5,738 bases of DNA from Calditrichia bacterium. Its GTDB lineage: Bacteria > Calditrichota > Calditrichia > RBG-13-44-9 > J075. The notes below the pieces were generated by a model. That model made no database searches. It saw nothing but the letters and a program-made list of their open reading frames with translations, and was not told where the DNA came from. The translations under genes were made by a program, and so were the position numbers. The stretch spans positions 1-5,738 of the forward strand of contig JACKAP010000048.1 in NCBI GenBank assembly GCA_020635015.1. The letters run 5' to 3'. This document shows positions 1 through 5,738 of this stretch, piece after piece (position 1 is the stretch's first letter; each line of letters starts with the position of its first letter).

Positions 1-35
1 CACCCATCCACCCATCCACCCATCCACCCATCCAC
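1..35. repeat. 8-bp tandem repeat array, truncated by window edge
   Basis: Four perfect copies of the octamer CACCCATC plus a three-base partial copy (CAC) start at the first base, so the array probably continues to the left. The copies show no mismatch. An 8-bp unit is not a multiple of three, so a change in copy number inside a gene would shift the frame. No open frame that can be tied to a gene continues out of it here, because AT-rich sequence follows at once. It is most simply an intergenic simple-sequence repeat. Its function is unknown. Confidence 0.96.
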
Positions 36-160
36 GAAAAAATATTCAACAAACTGAGAACATATCCAATTTATTATTTTTTATTATCTTAATACCCAAA
101 TACGTCATCTGTCACAGCGACTGAAAATGTGCCCCGGTATATTTCATATTGAATTTTACG
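36..160. other. AT-rich non-coding leader
   Basis: This stretch lies between the tandem repeat and the first gene. It is markedly richer in A and T than the genes that follow, especially around 65-95 with runs of T and A. That fits an intergenic region with a promoter for the downstream small gene, but I cannot place convincing -35 and -10 boxes at proper spacing. No terminator hairpin or RNA gene is apparent. Confidence 0.5.
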
Positions 161-165
161 GGAGA
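161..165 (+). promoter_or_regulatory. Ribosome binding site favouring the start at 175
   Basis: GGAGA stands 9 nt before the ATG at 175. The alternative in-frame ATG at 127 has no purine-rich Shine-Dalgarno-like sequence before it. This is the main reason for choosing the downstream start. A point against it is that the two arginines just before residue 17 of the longer form would make a better positively charged signal-peptide front. Confidence 0.55.
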
Positions 166-174
166 TCCAGGGGC

Positions 175-528
175 ATGCTGATTTTTTCCGCCTGCAGCGC
201 TATCGCCACACTTTGCTGTCTTGCTTTTGCGCTGTCCGCGTCGCGCAGTCCGCACGAGCAAAAGATCGAAAAGGCGCTTCGTAAAAAACTCGACAAACTT
301 CAGCTCAGCGATACGGCTTGCGAATTGCGGGTGATCGGCGATTGCGGTATGCCGGTCACGGAGACAATGGTGCGGATGATCGCCCGGCGCGGCATCAAGA
401 TCATCGCGGTCTTCGGGGCGATGTTTGTGGCCAAGGGCACCGTGGAGCAAATCCGCATGCTCAGTCGCATGAGCCTGGTGACCCAACTGCGCCTGTCCAT
501 CCGGGACGGCCTTGGCGGGAAAAGTTGA
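175..528 (+). CDS. Small exported protein with inhibitor I9 / subtilase-propeptide-like domain
   Basis: The product has 117 residues from the ATG at 175, or 133 if the in-frame ATG at 127 is used. The short form opens with a hydrophobic segment of about 22 residues rich in Ala, Leu and Cys, which looks like a signal peptide or membrane anchor. A charged helical stretch follows (HEQKIEKALRKKLDKL). The C-terminal 65 or so residues read as strand (ELRVIGD), helix (TETMVRMIARRG), strand-turn (IKIIAVFGAMFVAKG), helix (TVEQIRMLSRM) and strand (LVTQLRLS). That order, with the G-(T/S)-x-x-Q-I-x-x-L pattern, resembles the ferredoxin-like fold of inhibitor I9 domains and of subtilisin-family propeptides, which fold and inhibit their protease. 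No S8 protease is joined or adjacent here, so it may be a standalone inhibitor or adaptor. The domain assignment is pattern recognition, not a search result. A 125-bp gap separates it from the next gene on the same strand. Confidence 0.72.
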   Translation: MLIFSACSAIATLCCLAFALSASRSPHEQKIEKALRKKLDKLQLSDTACELRVIGDCGMPVTETMVRMIARRGIKIIAVFGAMFVAKGTVEQIRMLSRMSLVTQLRLSIRDGLGGKS

Positions 529-653
529 GCACGTTCGCCTATTACCAACCTGCAAATATCTTCAACTCTATCTGGAAATGTAATTAATCCGCAACATTCT
601 CATGGCACTCACGTTTATTTCAAGCGACAATGAAATAATCCTGGAGCAACACC

Positions 654-2375
654 ATGAGAATAAAGCGGTTTATCAAATTTTTATTTGCCATTGCCATCGC
701 TTTTTTGCTGCTGCCGGCAGAACTGTTGGCGCAGAATGTTCTGGCCCAAATAGACGACATTGAGCCGGAAGCGGTGCGAGTGGCCGGTTTTCAATTAGAT
801 AATGAGCAGGAAATCCAGATTGATGCCGTCGGTGCTCACCGGAAAAGCCGTCACTGGGCCTCTTCGGCCGCCTGGATCCTCAATGCCGACAACCGTGAGA
901 TCGTCTGGGAACTGACCGACGCCAACTCCAAGTGGAAAACCCGCAAGCTCCGCGAATACAGCGATGCCGTCACCCTGCCCGCCGGACGCTACGAAGTTTA
1001 CTACAGCTATTATCCCGACTATTACAGTGATCAGAGCTGGAGCTTCACCCGGTTTTTCTTCCGCCGGGATAAGGACGAAGCATACGCAAATGACGATTAC
1101 GGCGAATTCTCGATCGTCGTGCGCGGTAGCGGAAAGCGCCTGGACCGGACGGCGGTCGAAGCTTACCGCAAGTCCATTCAGGAGAAAGCGTTGGTATCTC
1201 TGCTGGTCGGACGCGACGACCGTTATGAAAATCAGGGATTCCGCCTGAAGAAACCGATGGATGTGATCGTCTATTCCATCGGTGAAGCCCGGGGCGACGG
1301 GGCATACGATTACGGCTGGATCATTGATGCCGATACTCGTAAGCATGTGTGGAAATTCAATTTCCGCCATAGCGACCCGGCCGGGGGTAATGAGAAAAAC
1401 CGGATGTTGCGGGAAACCGTCTCACTGCCGGCAGGCAATTACGCCGCATTCTATGTATCGGACGATTCTCATTCGCCCGGCGACTGGAACGCTGCGCCGC
1501 CCTATGATCCGGCATTTTGGGGAATTTCCATTTATGCTAAGAATGATGCCGATCGCAATAATATCGAACTTTTCAACTACGAAGATATTCCCACTAAAAA
1601 CGTGATCCTGGAATTTACCCGTCTGCGCGACGATGAATATGTTTCGAAAGGTTTTACCCTGAAGCGCGATATGAAGGTACGCGTATACGCCCTCGGCGAA
1701 GGCACCAACGGCAGCATGTATGACTACGGCTGGATCGTCGATGCCAAAACCCATCAACGGGTCTGGGAAATGCGCTATCGCGACACCGAAGAGGCCGGCG
1801 GCAACCGCAAAAACCGGATGGTCGATGAAGTGATCGAACTGAAAAAGGGCAATTACATCGCATACTTCGTTACCGACGATTCCCATTCCTTCCGGCGCTG
1901 GAACGCCTCGCCCCCCTTCGATCAGGATAAATGGGGCATGACCCTCATCTCCCAGGAAACGAATTTCAAACCGGGCGATGTAACGGAATATAACGAGCGC
2001 GAAGATAAAGACGTTCTGGTGCAGATCACCCGGGTGCGCGATATGGAAAAACGTAGCGAGTCATTTTCCCTTAAGAAAGACGGGGAAGTGCGGGTGTACG
2101 CTCTCGGTGAAGGCCGCGGCGGAGAGATGTTCGATTACGCCTGGATCGAAGAAGCCAACACCGGCAAGGTCATCTGGGAAATGACTTACCGTAAAACCAA
2201 CCATGCCGGCGGCGATCAGAAGAACCGGGAATTTAATGATACGGTGTATTTGAAAGCGGGCGATTATGTGCTCCGCTACGAATCGGATGATTCCCACTCC
2301 TTCCGCGACTGGAATTCTGCGCCCCCGCGCGACCCGGAGAACTGGGGCGTCACAATTTATAAAGGTGACAATTAA
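654..2375 (+). CDS. Secreted protein with four DDSHS-motif beta-rich repeat domains, unknown function
   Basis: The 573-residue product starts at an ATG with GGAG 7 nt upstream (643-646). Residues 1-26 form a clear signal peptide: basic front (RIKRFIK), hydrophobic core, and a likely cut after LLA. The mature protein consists of four tandem domains at about residues 41-156, 179-295, 316-432 and 453-569. Domains 2-4 are colinear, about 137-138 residues apart. They share LKK/LKR near the start, V(Y)xxGE, DYGWI or DYAWI, VW or IW, AGG-x2-KNR, a strand ending in G-(N/D)-Y, DDSHS, and WN-(A/S)-x-PP-x-D-x3-WG at the end. Domain 1 keeps the frame (AWI, LPAGRYE) but has lost AGG..KNR and DDSHS. The alternating hydrophobic pattern suggests beta-sandwich domains. 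The conserved acidic DDSHS could bind metal or ligand, but that is inference. No catalytic domain, C-terminal sorting domain or membrane anchor is visible, so the protein is likely periplasmic or extracellular. I do not recognise a named family. Confidence 0.92.
   Translation: MRIKRFIKFLFAIAIAFLLLPAELLAQNVLAQIDDIEPEAVRVAGFQLDNEQEIQIDAVGAHRKSRHWASSAAWILNADNREIVWELTDANSKWKTRKLREYSDAVTLPAGRYEVYYSYYPDYYSDQSWSFTRFFFRRDKDEAYANDDYGEFSIVVRGSGKRLDRTAVEAYRKSIQEKALVSLLVGRDDRYENQGFRLKKPMDVIVYSIGEARGDGAYDYGWIIDADTRKHVWKFNFRHSDPAGGNEKNRMLRETVSLPAGNYAAFYVSDDSHSPGDWNAAPPYDPAFWGISIYAKNDADRNNIELFNYEDIPTKNVILEFTRLRDDEYVSKGFTLKRDMKVRVYALGEGTNGSMYDYGWIVDAKTHQRVWEMRYRDTEEAGGNRKNRMVDEVIELKKGNYIAYFVTDDSHSFRRWNASPPFDQDKWGMTLISQETNFKPGDVTEYNEREDKDVLVQITRVRDMEKRSESFSLKKDGEVRVYALGEGRGGEMFDYAWIEEANTGKVIWEMTYRKTNHAGGDQKNREFNDTVYLKAGDYVLRYESDDSHSFRDWNSAPPRDPENWGVTIYKGDN
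774..2360 (+). repeat. Four tandem protein domains coded within the secreted protein
   Basis: The coding spans are about 774-1121, 1188-1538, 1599-1949 and 2010-2360. The DDSHS codons fall at 1461-1475, 1875-1889 and 2286-2300, giving steps of 414 and 411 bp between domains 2-4. At the DNA level the copies have drifted at many synonymous positions, so this is an old internal duplication rather than a recent one. Copies 3 and 4 look closest to each other in protein sequence, and copy 1 is the most diverged. Confidence 0.88.
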
Positions 2376-2416
2376 GCAGCATAACACCTCCCCTGCAAAT
2401 GGTGATTATGCCATCG

Positions 2417-2454
2417 AAAATGCAGCTAAAGTAAACTTTAGCTGCATTTTTTTT
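2417..2454 (+). terminator. Strong intrinsic terminator, symmetric
   Basis: The arms TGCAGCTAAAG (2421-2431) and CTTTAGCTGCA (2436-2446) pair perfectly over 11 bp around a TAAA loop. Eight T residues (2447-2454) follow. AAAA at 2417-2420 precedes the left arm, so the stem can extend to 15 bp and the element could also work on the opposite strand. It lies 41 bp after the stop of the secreted repeat protein and before the permease gene, so it should end the left-hand transcription unit. Confidence 0.93.
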
Positions 2455-2514
2455 GTAAATCCGTCCATTAATAACTACTTTTTTAGCCTGCATACGCTTC
2501 ATTAATCTCATCAG

Positions 2515-2521
2515 AAGGAGG
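2515..2521 (+). promoter_or_regulatory. Strong ribosome binding site of the permease gene
   Basis: AAGGAGG, a near-perfect match to the anti-Shine-Dalgarno sequence, stands 6 nt before the ATG at 2528. It fixes that start and suggests efficient initiation. A promoter for the permease should lie between the terminator and this site, in 2455-2514, but I cannot define its boxes with confidence. Confidence 0.88.
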
Positions 2522-2527
2522 CTTGCT

Positions 2528-4936
2528 ATGCTTAGCAGCTACATCAAAATTGCCTTGAGAAATCTGAAAAAATATAAAGGCTATTCACTGATCAATATCG
2601 CCGGGCTGGGGATCGGGATGGCCTGCTGTATTTTGATCCTGCTTTATGTGCAGCATGAGCTAAGCTATGACCGTTTTCATGAAAAAGGAGAGCGTATCTA
2701 CCGTGCCAGCCGGGAATGGTTCAATGCCAACGGGGAAACCAGTTTACATCTCGGGCATGTCGCGCCGCCGATTGGCCCCCTGTTGGCGGCGGATTTTCCG
2801 GAGATCGAGGAAGTGACCCGGCTGTTGGGATTTTCCGCCCTGGTCAGTCAGGGCGAGCGCTTTTATCAGGAAGATAACATCTTCTTTGCGGAAGCGAATC
2901 TGTTTAAGGTTTTCACCTTTCCGTTCTTGCAGGGAAATCCGGAGTCCGCCCTGGCGCAGCCGAACAGCGTGGTCATCAGCGAATCCACCGCCCGGAAATA
3001 TTTTCCCGACGGCAATGTTCTGGATCAGTCGCTGCGCTTCAGCGTGCGGGGCATGGAAGTAGATTTCAAAGTAACCGGCGTCACTGCGGATGTGCCGGCC
3101 AATGCTCATTTTCATTACGATTTCCTGGTTTCCTTCATCACTTACGAAGCCTTCGGCACCGATCTGCAAAGCTGGGGCAGCAATAACTATTCAACCTACC
3201 TGCTGCTTCCGGCTGGAATGGAGATCGCCAAAATTGCGGCGCAAATCCCTGATTTCATCGCCCGCCACCATCCCGACGGCGAAGCGGCGGTCGGCCGCAC
3301 CACCCTCAACTTCATGAACCTGCGCGATATTCATCTGCACTCGCAACTTGATTCAGAAATTGAAGCCAACGGTGATATCAACAACGTCTATATCTTCTCC
3401 GCCATCGCAGCGCTGATTTTGCTGATTGCCTGCATCAACTTCATGAACCTGGCGACCGCCCGCTCTGCCCGGCGCGCCAAAGAAGTGGGTATGCGCAAGG
3501 TGGCCGGCGCCAACCGGGCCCAATTGATCGGCCAGTTCCTGGGCGAGTCGGTGGTATACGCTATTCTGGCCATGGTGCTGGCATTGCTGCTGGTGGCGGC
3601 CGCCCTCCCGGCATACAGCAATTTTCTGGGGTATGCGCTCAGTATCAATATGGCCGAAAACGGCTTTCTGCTACTGGGTTTGCTGGGCATGGTGCTGCTG
3701 GTGGGAATCGCTGCCGGCAGCTACCCGGCGTTTTTTCTCTCCTCCTTCCGACCCGTCGTAGTATTGAAAGGTACCGGCGCTGCCAAACTATCCGGGCACT
3801 CAGGGGGACTGCGGAAATCGCTGGTGGTGCTGCAGTTTGCCATTTCCATCGTGCTGATGGTCGCTGTCGGGGTCGTGTATCAACAGTTGGATTATGTACA
3901 CAACAAAGATCTGGGATACGACAAATCCCGCATCGCACTGCTTCCGGCCGGCTCGGAGATCAATCAGCGCTTTCAGGACCTGCAAGCCCGCCTGCTGCTG
4001 CACCCCGCAGTGGAAAAAGTCTCCCTGGCCAAGCGGGTGCCCACCGGGCGGCTGCTCGATTCCTGGGGCACCAGCATCAACTACGTGGGCACCGACCAGC
4101 CGATCGATTTCCGGATTGCCGGCTTGATGGTCGATCACACCTACATTCCCACCTACGGCATTCCCCTGGCCGCCGGGCGGAATTTTTCCCGCGAGCTGGC
4201 CAGTGATTCCAGCGAAGCGTTTATTCTGAACGAGAGCGCGGTGCGCCAGATCGGCTGGCAACAACCGGCCGATGCGGTAGGAGAACCTTTCAATTACGGT
4301 GATCGCAACGGCTACATCATCGGAGTGGTGAAGGATTTCCATTTCGAATCGCTGCGCAACAAGATCACCCCGATCTGCATGATGATCGCCACCGCCCGCA
4401 GCAATACGGTATCGGTCAAAATCAGCGAGCAGGATATTCCGGGGGCATTGGCCTTCCTGAAAGAGATCTGGCAAGAGTATCGTCCCAATAATCCCTTCGA
4501 ATATGAATTTGTCGATGAGCGCTTTCAGCAGCTCTACCGCGACGACGAGCGCCTGATGACCATCTTCGGTTATTTCTCGATATTGGCAATCCTGATCGCC
4601 TGCCTGGGCCTGTTTGGCCTTGCTTCTTTCTCGGCGGAGCAGCGGATAAAAGAAATCGGCATCCGCAAAGTGCTCGGGGCGCCGGTCAGCAGCCTGGTGC
4701 TGATGCTGTCCCAGGAATTTACCAAATTCGTACTCCTGGCCAACATTCTGGCCTGGCCGGCGGCTTATTTCGCCATGAAAAGCTGGTTGGCGGGATTCGC
4801 CTACCACACTGAGCTGGGAGTGACCCTGTTCATCGTGGCGATGCTGCTGGCCTTCGCCATCGCCCTGCTGACGGTGAGCTATCAGGCGGTCAAGACCTCC
4901 CTGGCCAATCCGGTGAAGGCGTTGCGGTATGAGTAG
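2528..4936 (+). CDS. ABC transporter permease, two-half MacB-PCD/FtsX type
   Basis: This 802-residue inner-membrane protein belongs to the MacB/FtsX (type VII ABC) permease superfamily. Such proteins couple cytoplasmic ATP hydrolysis to mechanical work on the periplasmic side, for example export of lipoproteins, peptides or toxic compounds. The N-terminus (YIKIALRNLKKYKGYSLIN) is typical of the long duplicated form. Predicted order: TM1 about 21-41; periplasmic MacB-PCD domain about 42-286; FtsX domain with TM2-4 at about 287-307, 341-364 and 379-404; TM5 about 431-452; second periplasmic domain about 453-680; FtsX domain with TM6-8 at about 681-703, 734-757 and 764-788. The two coupling regions are recognisable as paired motifs, RRAKEVGMRKVAGA (315-328) and EQRIKEIGIRKVLGA (704-718), which contact the ATPase in relatives. 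Length and both halves look complete. No ATP-binding subunit lies in the window, so it must be supplied from elsewhere or from outside the window. The substrate cannot be inferred. Confidence 0.95.
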   Translation: MLSSYIKIALRNLKKYKGYSLINIAGLGIGMACCILILLYVQHELSYDRFHEKGERIYRASREWFNANGETSLHLGHVAPPIGPLLAADFPEIEEVTRLLGFSALVSQGERFYQEDNIFFAEANLFKVFTFPFLQGNPESALAQPNSVVISESTARKYFPDGNVLDQSLRFSVRGMEVDFKVTGVTADVPANAHFHYDFLVSFITYEAFGTDLQSWGSNNYSTYLLLPAGMEIAKIAAQIPDFIARHHPDGEAAVGRTTLNFMNLRDIHLHSQLDSEIEANGDINNVYIFSAIAALILLIACINFMNLATARSARRAKEVGMRKVAGANRAQLIGQFLGESVVYAILAMVLALLLVAAALPAYSNFLGYALSINMAENGFLLLGLLGMVLLVGIAAGSYPAFFLSSFRPVVVLKGTGAAKLSGHSGGLRKSLVVLQFAISIVLMVAVGVVYQQLDYVHNKDLGYDKSRIALLPAGSEINQRFQDLQARLLLHPAVEKVSLAKRVPTGRLLDSWGTSINYVGTDQPIDFRIAGLMVDHTYIPTYGIPLAAGRNFSRELASDSSEAFILNESAVRQIGWQQPADAVGEPFNYGDRNGYIIGVVKDFHFESLRNKITPICMMIATARSNTVSVKISEQDIPGALAFLKEIWQEYRPNNPFEYEFVDERFQQLYRDDERLMTIFGYFSILAILIACLGLFGLASFSAEQRIKEIGIRKVLGAPVSSLVLMLSQEFTKFVLLANILAWPAAYFAMKSWLAGFAYHTELGVTLFIVAMLLAFAIALLTVSYQAVKTSLANPVKALRYE

Positions 4937-4939
4937 TTG

Positions 4940-5738
4940 ATGCGTGCCATTAATATGAATACTTACAACCAACCCGCCTTCGATCTTGCCATATCCGAAT
5001 TTGATCTTTCGGTTGCCGGTACACGGCTGCACGTGCGCCGGATCGTTCAGCGGAACCGGGAAGTGGCGCCTGGCCGGCCGGTGCTGGTGTTTCTGCACGA
5101 GGCATTGGGCAGCATCAGCTTGTGGCGCGACTTTCCCGAGGCATTGGCAGCAGGTTGCGGCTGTGATGCGCTGGTCTATGATCGCCCGGGCAGCGGGCGT
5201 TCGGCGGCATTGACCGAAGAGCGCGGTTTGGATTATCTGCATCATCAGGCGCAGGTGGTGCTGCCGGCATTGCTGGAGGCCTGCGGGATCGAGCAGATCA
5301 TCCCGGTGGGGCACAGCGACGGGGGCTCGATTGCCCTGCTCTTTGCCGCAGCCTTTCCGGAAAAAACCGCCCGGCTGATCACCGAAGCGGCGCATATTTA
5401 CGTGGAGGAGATCACGCTGGAAGGCATCCGCGCCGCCGTGGAAGCATATCATGATCCGGCGACCGAACTGGCCAGGAAGTTACGCCGCCATCACCGGGAG
5501 AAAACCGAAGCGCTGTTTGCCGCCTGGCACCGCACCTGGCAATCCCCGGCATTCCGCAACTGGAACATCGAAGCCTGCCTGCCGCAGATACAGGCACCGC
5601 TGCTGGCGATCCAGGGGGCGGCGGATGAATACGCCACCCCGGCGCAATTGCAGACGATTGTGTCACAGGTCGGGGGTCCGGCCGAGGCCCTGCTGATCCC
5701 CGACTGCCCCCACACCCCTCACCGCAAAGCCCGCGACA
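4940..5738 (+). CDS. Alpha/beta-fold hydrolase, 3' end cut by window
   Basis: The frame is open from the ATG at 4940 to the right edge, giving 266 residues without a stop. Features of an alpha/beta hydrolase are plain. LVFLHEALGS (about 49-58) supplies the oxyanion-hole loop, YDRPGSGRS (80-88) follows the second strand, and the nucleophile elbow is GHSDGG with Ser126. The acid is probably Asp229 in GAADEY, and the base His258 in DCPHTPH. The companion motifs EAAHIYVEEIT and FRNWNIE match a widespread bacterial subfamily of about 270-290 residues, so only some 10-20 residues are probably missing. No signal peptide is seen, so it is probably cytoplasmic. The substrate is unknown; an ester, lactone or similar bond is inferred from the family. 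The start is only 3 nt past the permease stop and has no good Shine-Dalgarno sequence, which suggests translational coupling. An alternative in-frame ATG is at 4955. Confidence 0.92.
   Translation, partial: MRAINMNTYNQPAFDLAISEFDLSVAGTRLHVRRIVQRNREVAPGRPVLVFLHEALGSISLWRDFPEALAAGCGCDALVYDRPGSGRSAALTEERGLDYLHHQAQVVLPALLEACGIEQIIPVGHSDGGSIALLFAAAFPEKTARLITEAAHIYVEEITLEGIRAAVEAYHDPATELARKLRRHHREKTEALFAAWHRTWQSPAFRNWNIEACLPQIQAPLLAIQGAADEYATPAQLQTIVSQVGGPAEALLIPDCPHTPHRKARD

Noticed and set aside
1..35. CRISPR array
   Set aside because: The unit is 8 bp with no spacers; it is a simple tandem repeat.
112..555. 147-codon minus-strand open frame over the small exported-protein gene
   Set aside because: It has a low-complexity His/Arg/Ala-rich product without recognisable domain, while the + strand frame shows a hydrophobic leader and an ordered fold pattern.
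555..590. Promoter for the repeat protein gene (TTCAAC with TAATTA downstream)
   Set aside because: The boxes are only about 14 bp apart and match poorly, so I cannot support a promoter there. The gene could also be transcribed from upstream of the small gene.
795..1886. Minus-strand open frames of 191 and 154 codons (795-1370, 1422-1886) within the repeat protein gene
   Set aside because: They mirror the repeated + strand coding sequence, which explains the repeated look of their products. The + strand frame has the signal peptide, ribosome binding site and conserved motifs.
2481..2510. Promoter boxes before the permease
   Set aside because: The T-rich and TAAT-like elements are present, but no pair with a good match and proper spacing stands out from AT-rich background.
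3800..5452. 550-codon open frame on the minus strand across the permease and hydrolase genes
   Set aside because: It is antisense to two well-recognised genes over its full length. Its translation is rich in Gln, His, Arg and Gly without domain pattern or hydrophobic core. It is explained by codon bias of the + strand genes.

Overview
The window carries four genes, all on the + strand, and no RNA gene, CRISPR array or insertion sequence that I can see. The coding sequence is moderately GC-rich and the intergenic stretches are AT-rich. The large two-half MacB/FtsX-type permease and the secreted repeat protein suggest a Gram-negative bacterium of the Bacteroidota/Calditrichota/KSB1-like kind. 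This placement is an inference from gene style only and is weak.

Layout: (1) Positions 1-35 are a perfect 8-bp tandem repeat cut by the window edge, followed by an AT-rich non-coding leader. (2) Positions 175-528 encode a small exported or membrane-anchored protein. Its C-terminal part resembles the inhibitor I9 / subtilisin-propeptide fold, but no protease lies next to it here. (3) Positions 654-2375 encode a 573-residue secreted protein made of four copies of a roughly 117-residue domain. Copies 2-4 share striking motifs (DYGWI/DYAWI, AGG..KNR, DDSHS, WN..PP.D...WG). I do not recognise a named family for it. The gene is closed by a strong intrinsic terminator at 2417-2454. (4) Positions 2528-4936 encode an 802-residue ABC-transporter permease with two MacB-PCD/FtsX halves and a textbook ribosome binding site. 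(5) Positions 4940-5738 encode an alpha/beta hydrolase with a visible Ser-Asp-His triad. It starts 3 nt after the permease stop and runs off the right edge.

The terminator splits the window into two probable transcription units: the two exported proteins on the left, and permease plus hydrolase on the right. The permease has no ATPase partner in the window, so its substrate cannot be told. The most original item is the four-domain DDSHS repeat protein. The standalone I9-like protein upstream of it comes second. The rest looks like ordinary chromosomal content.
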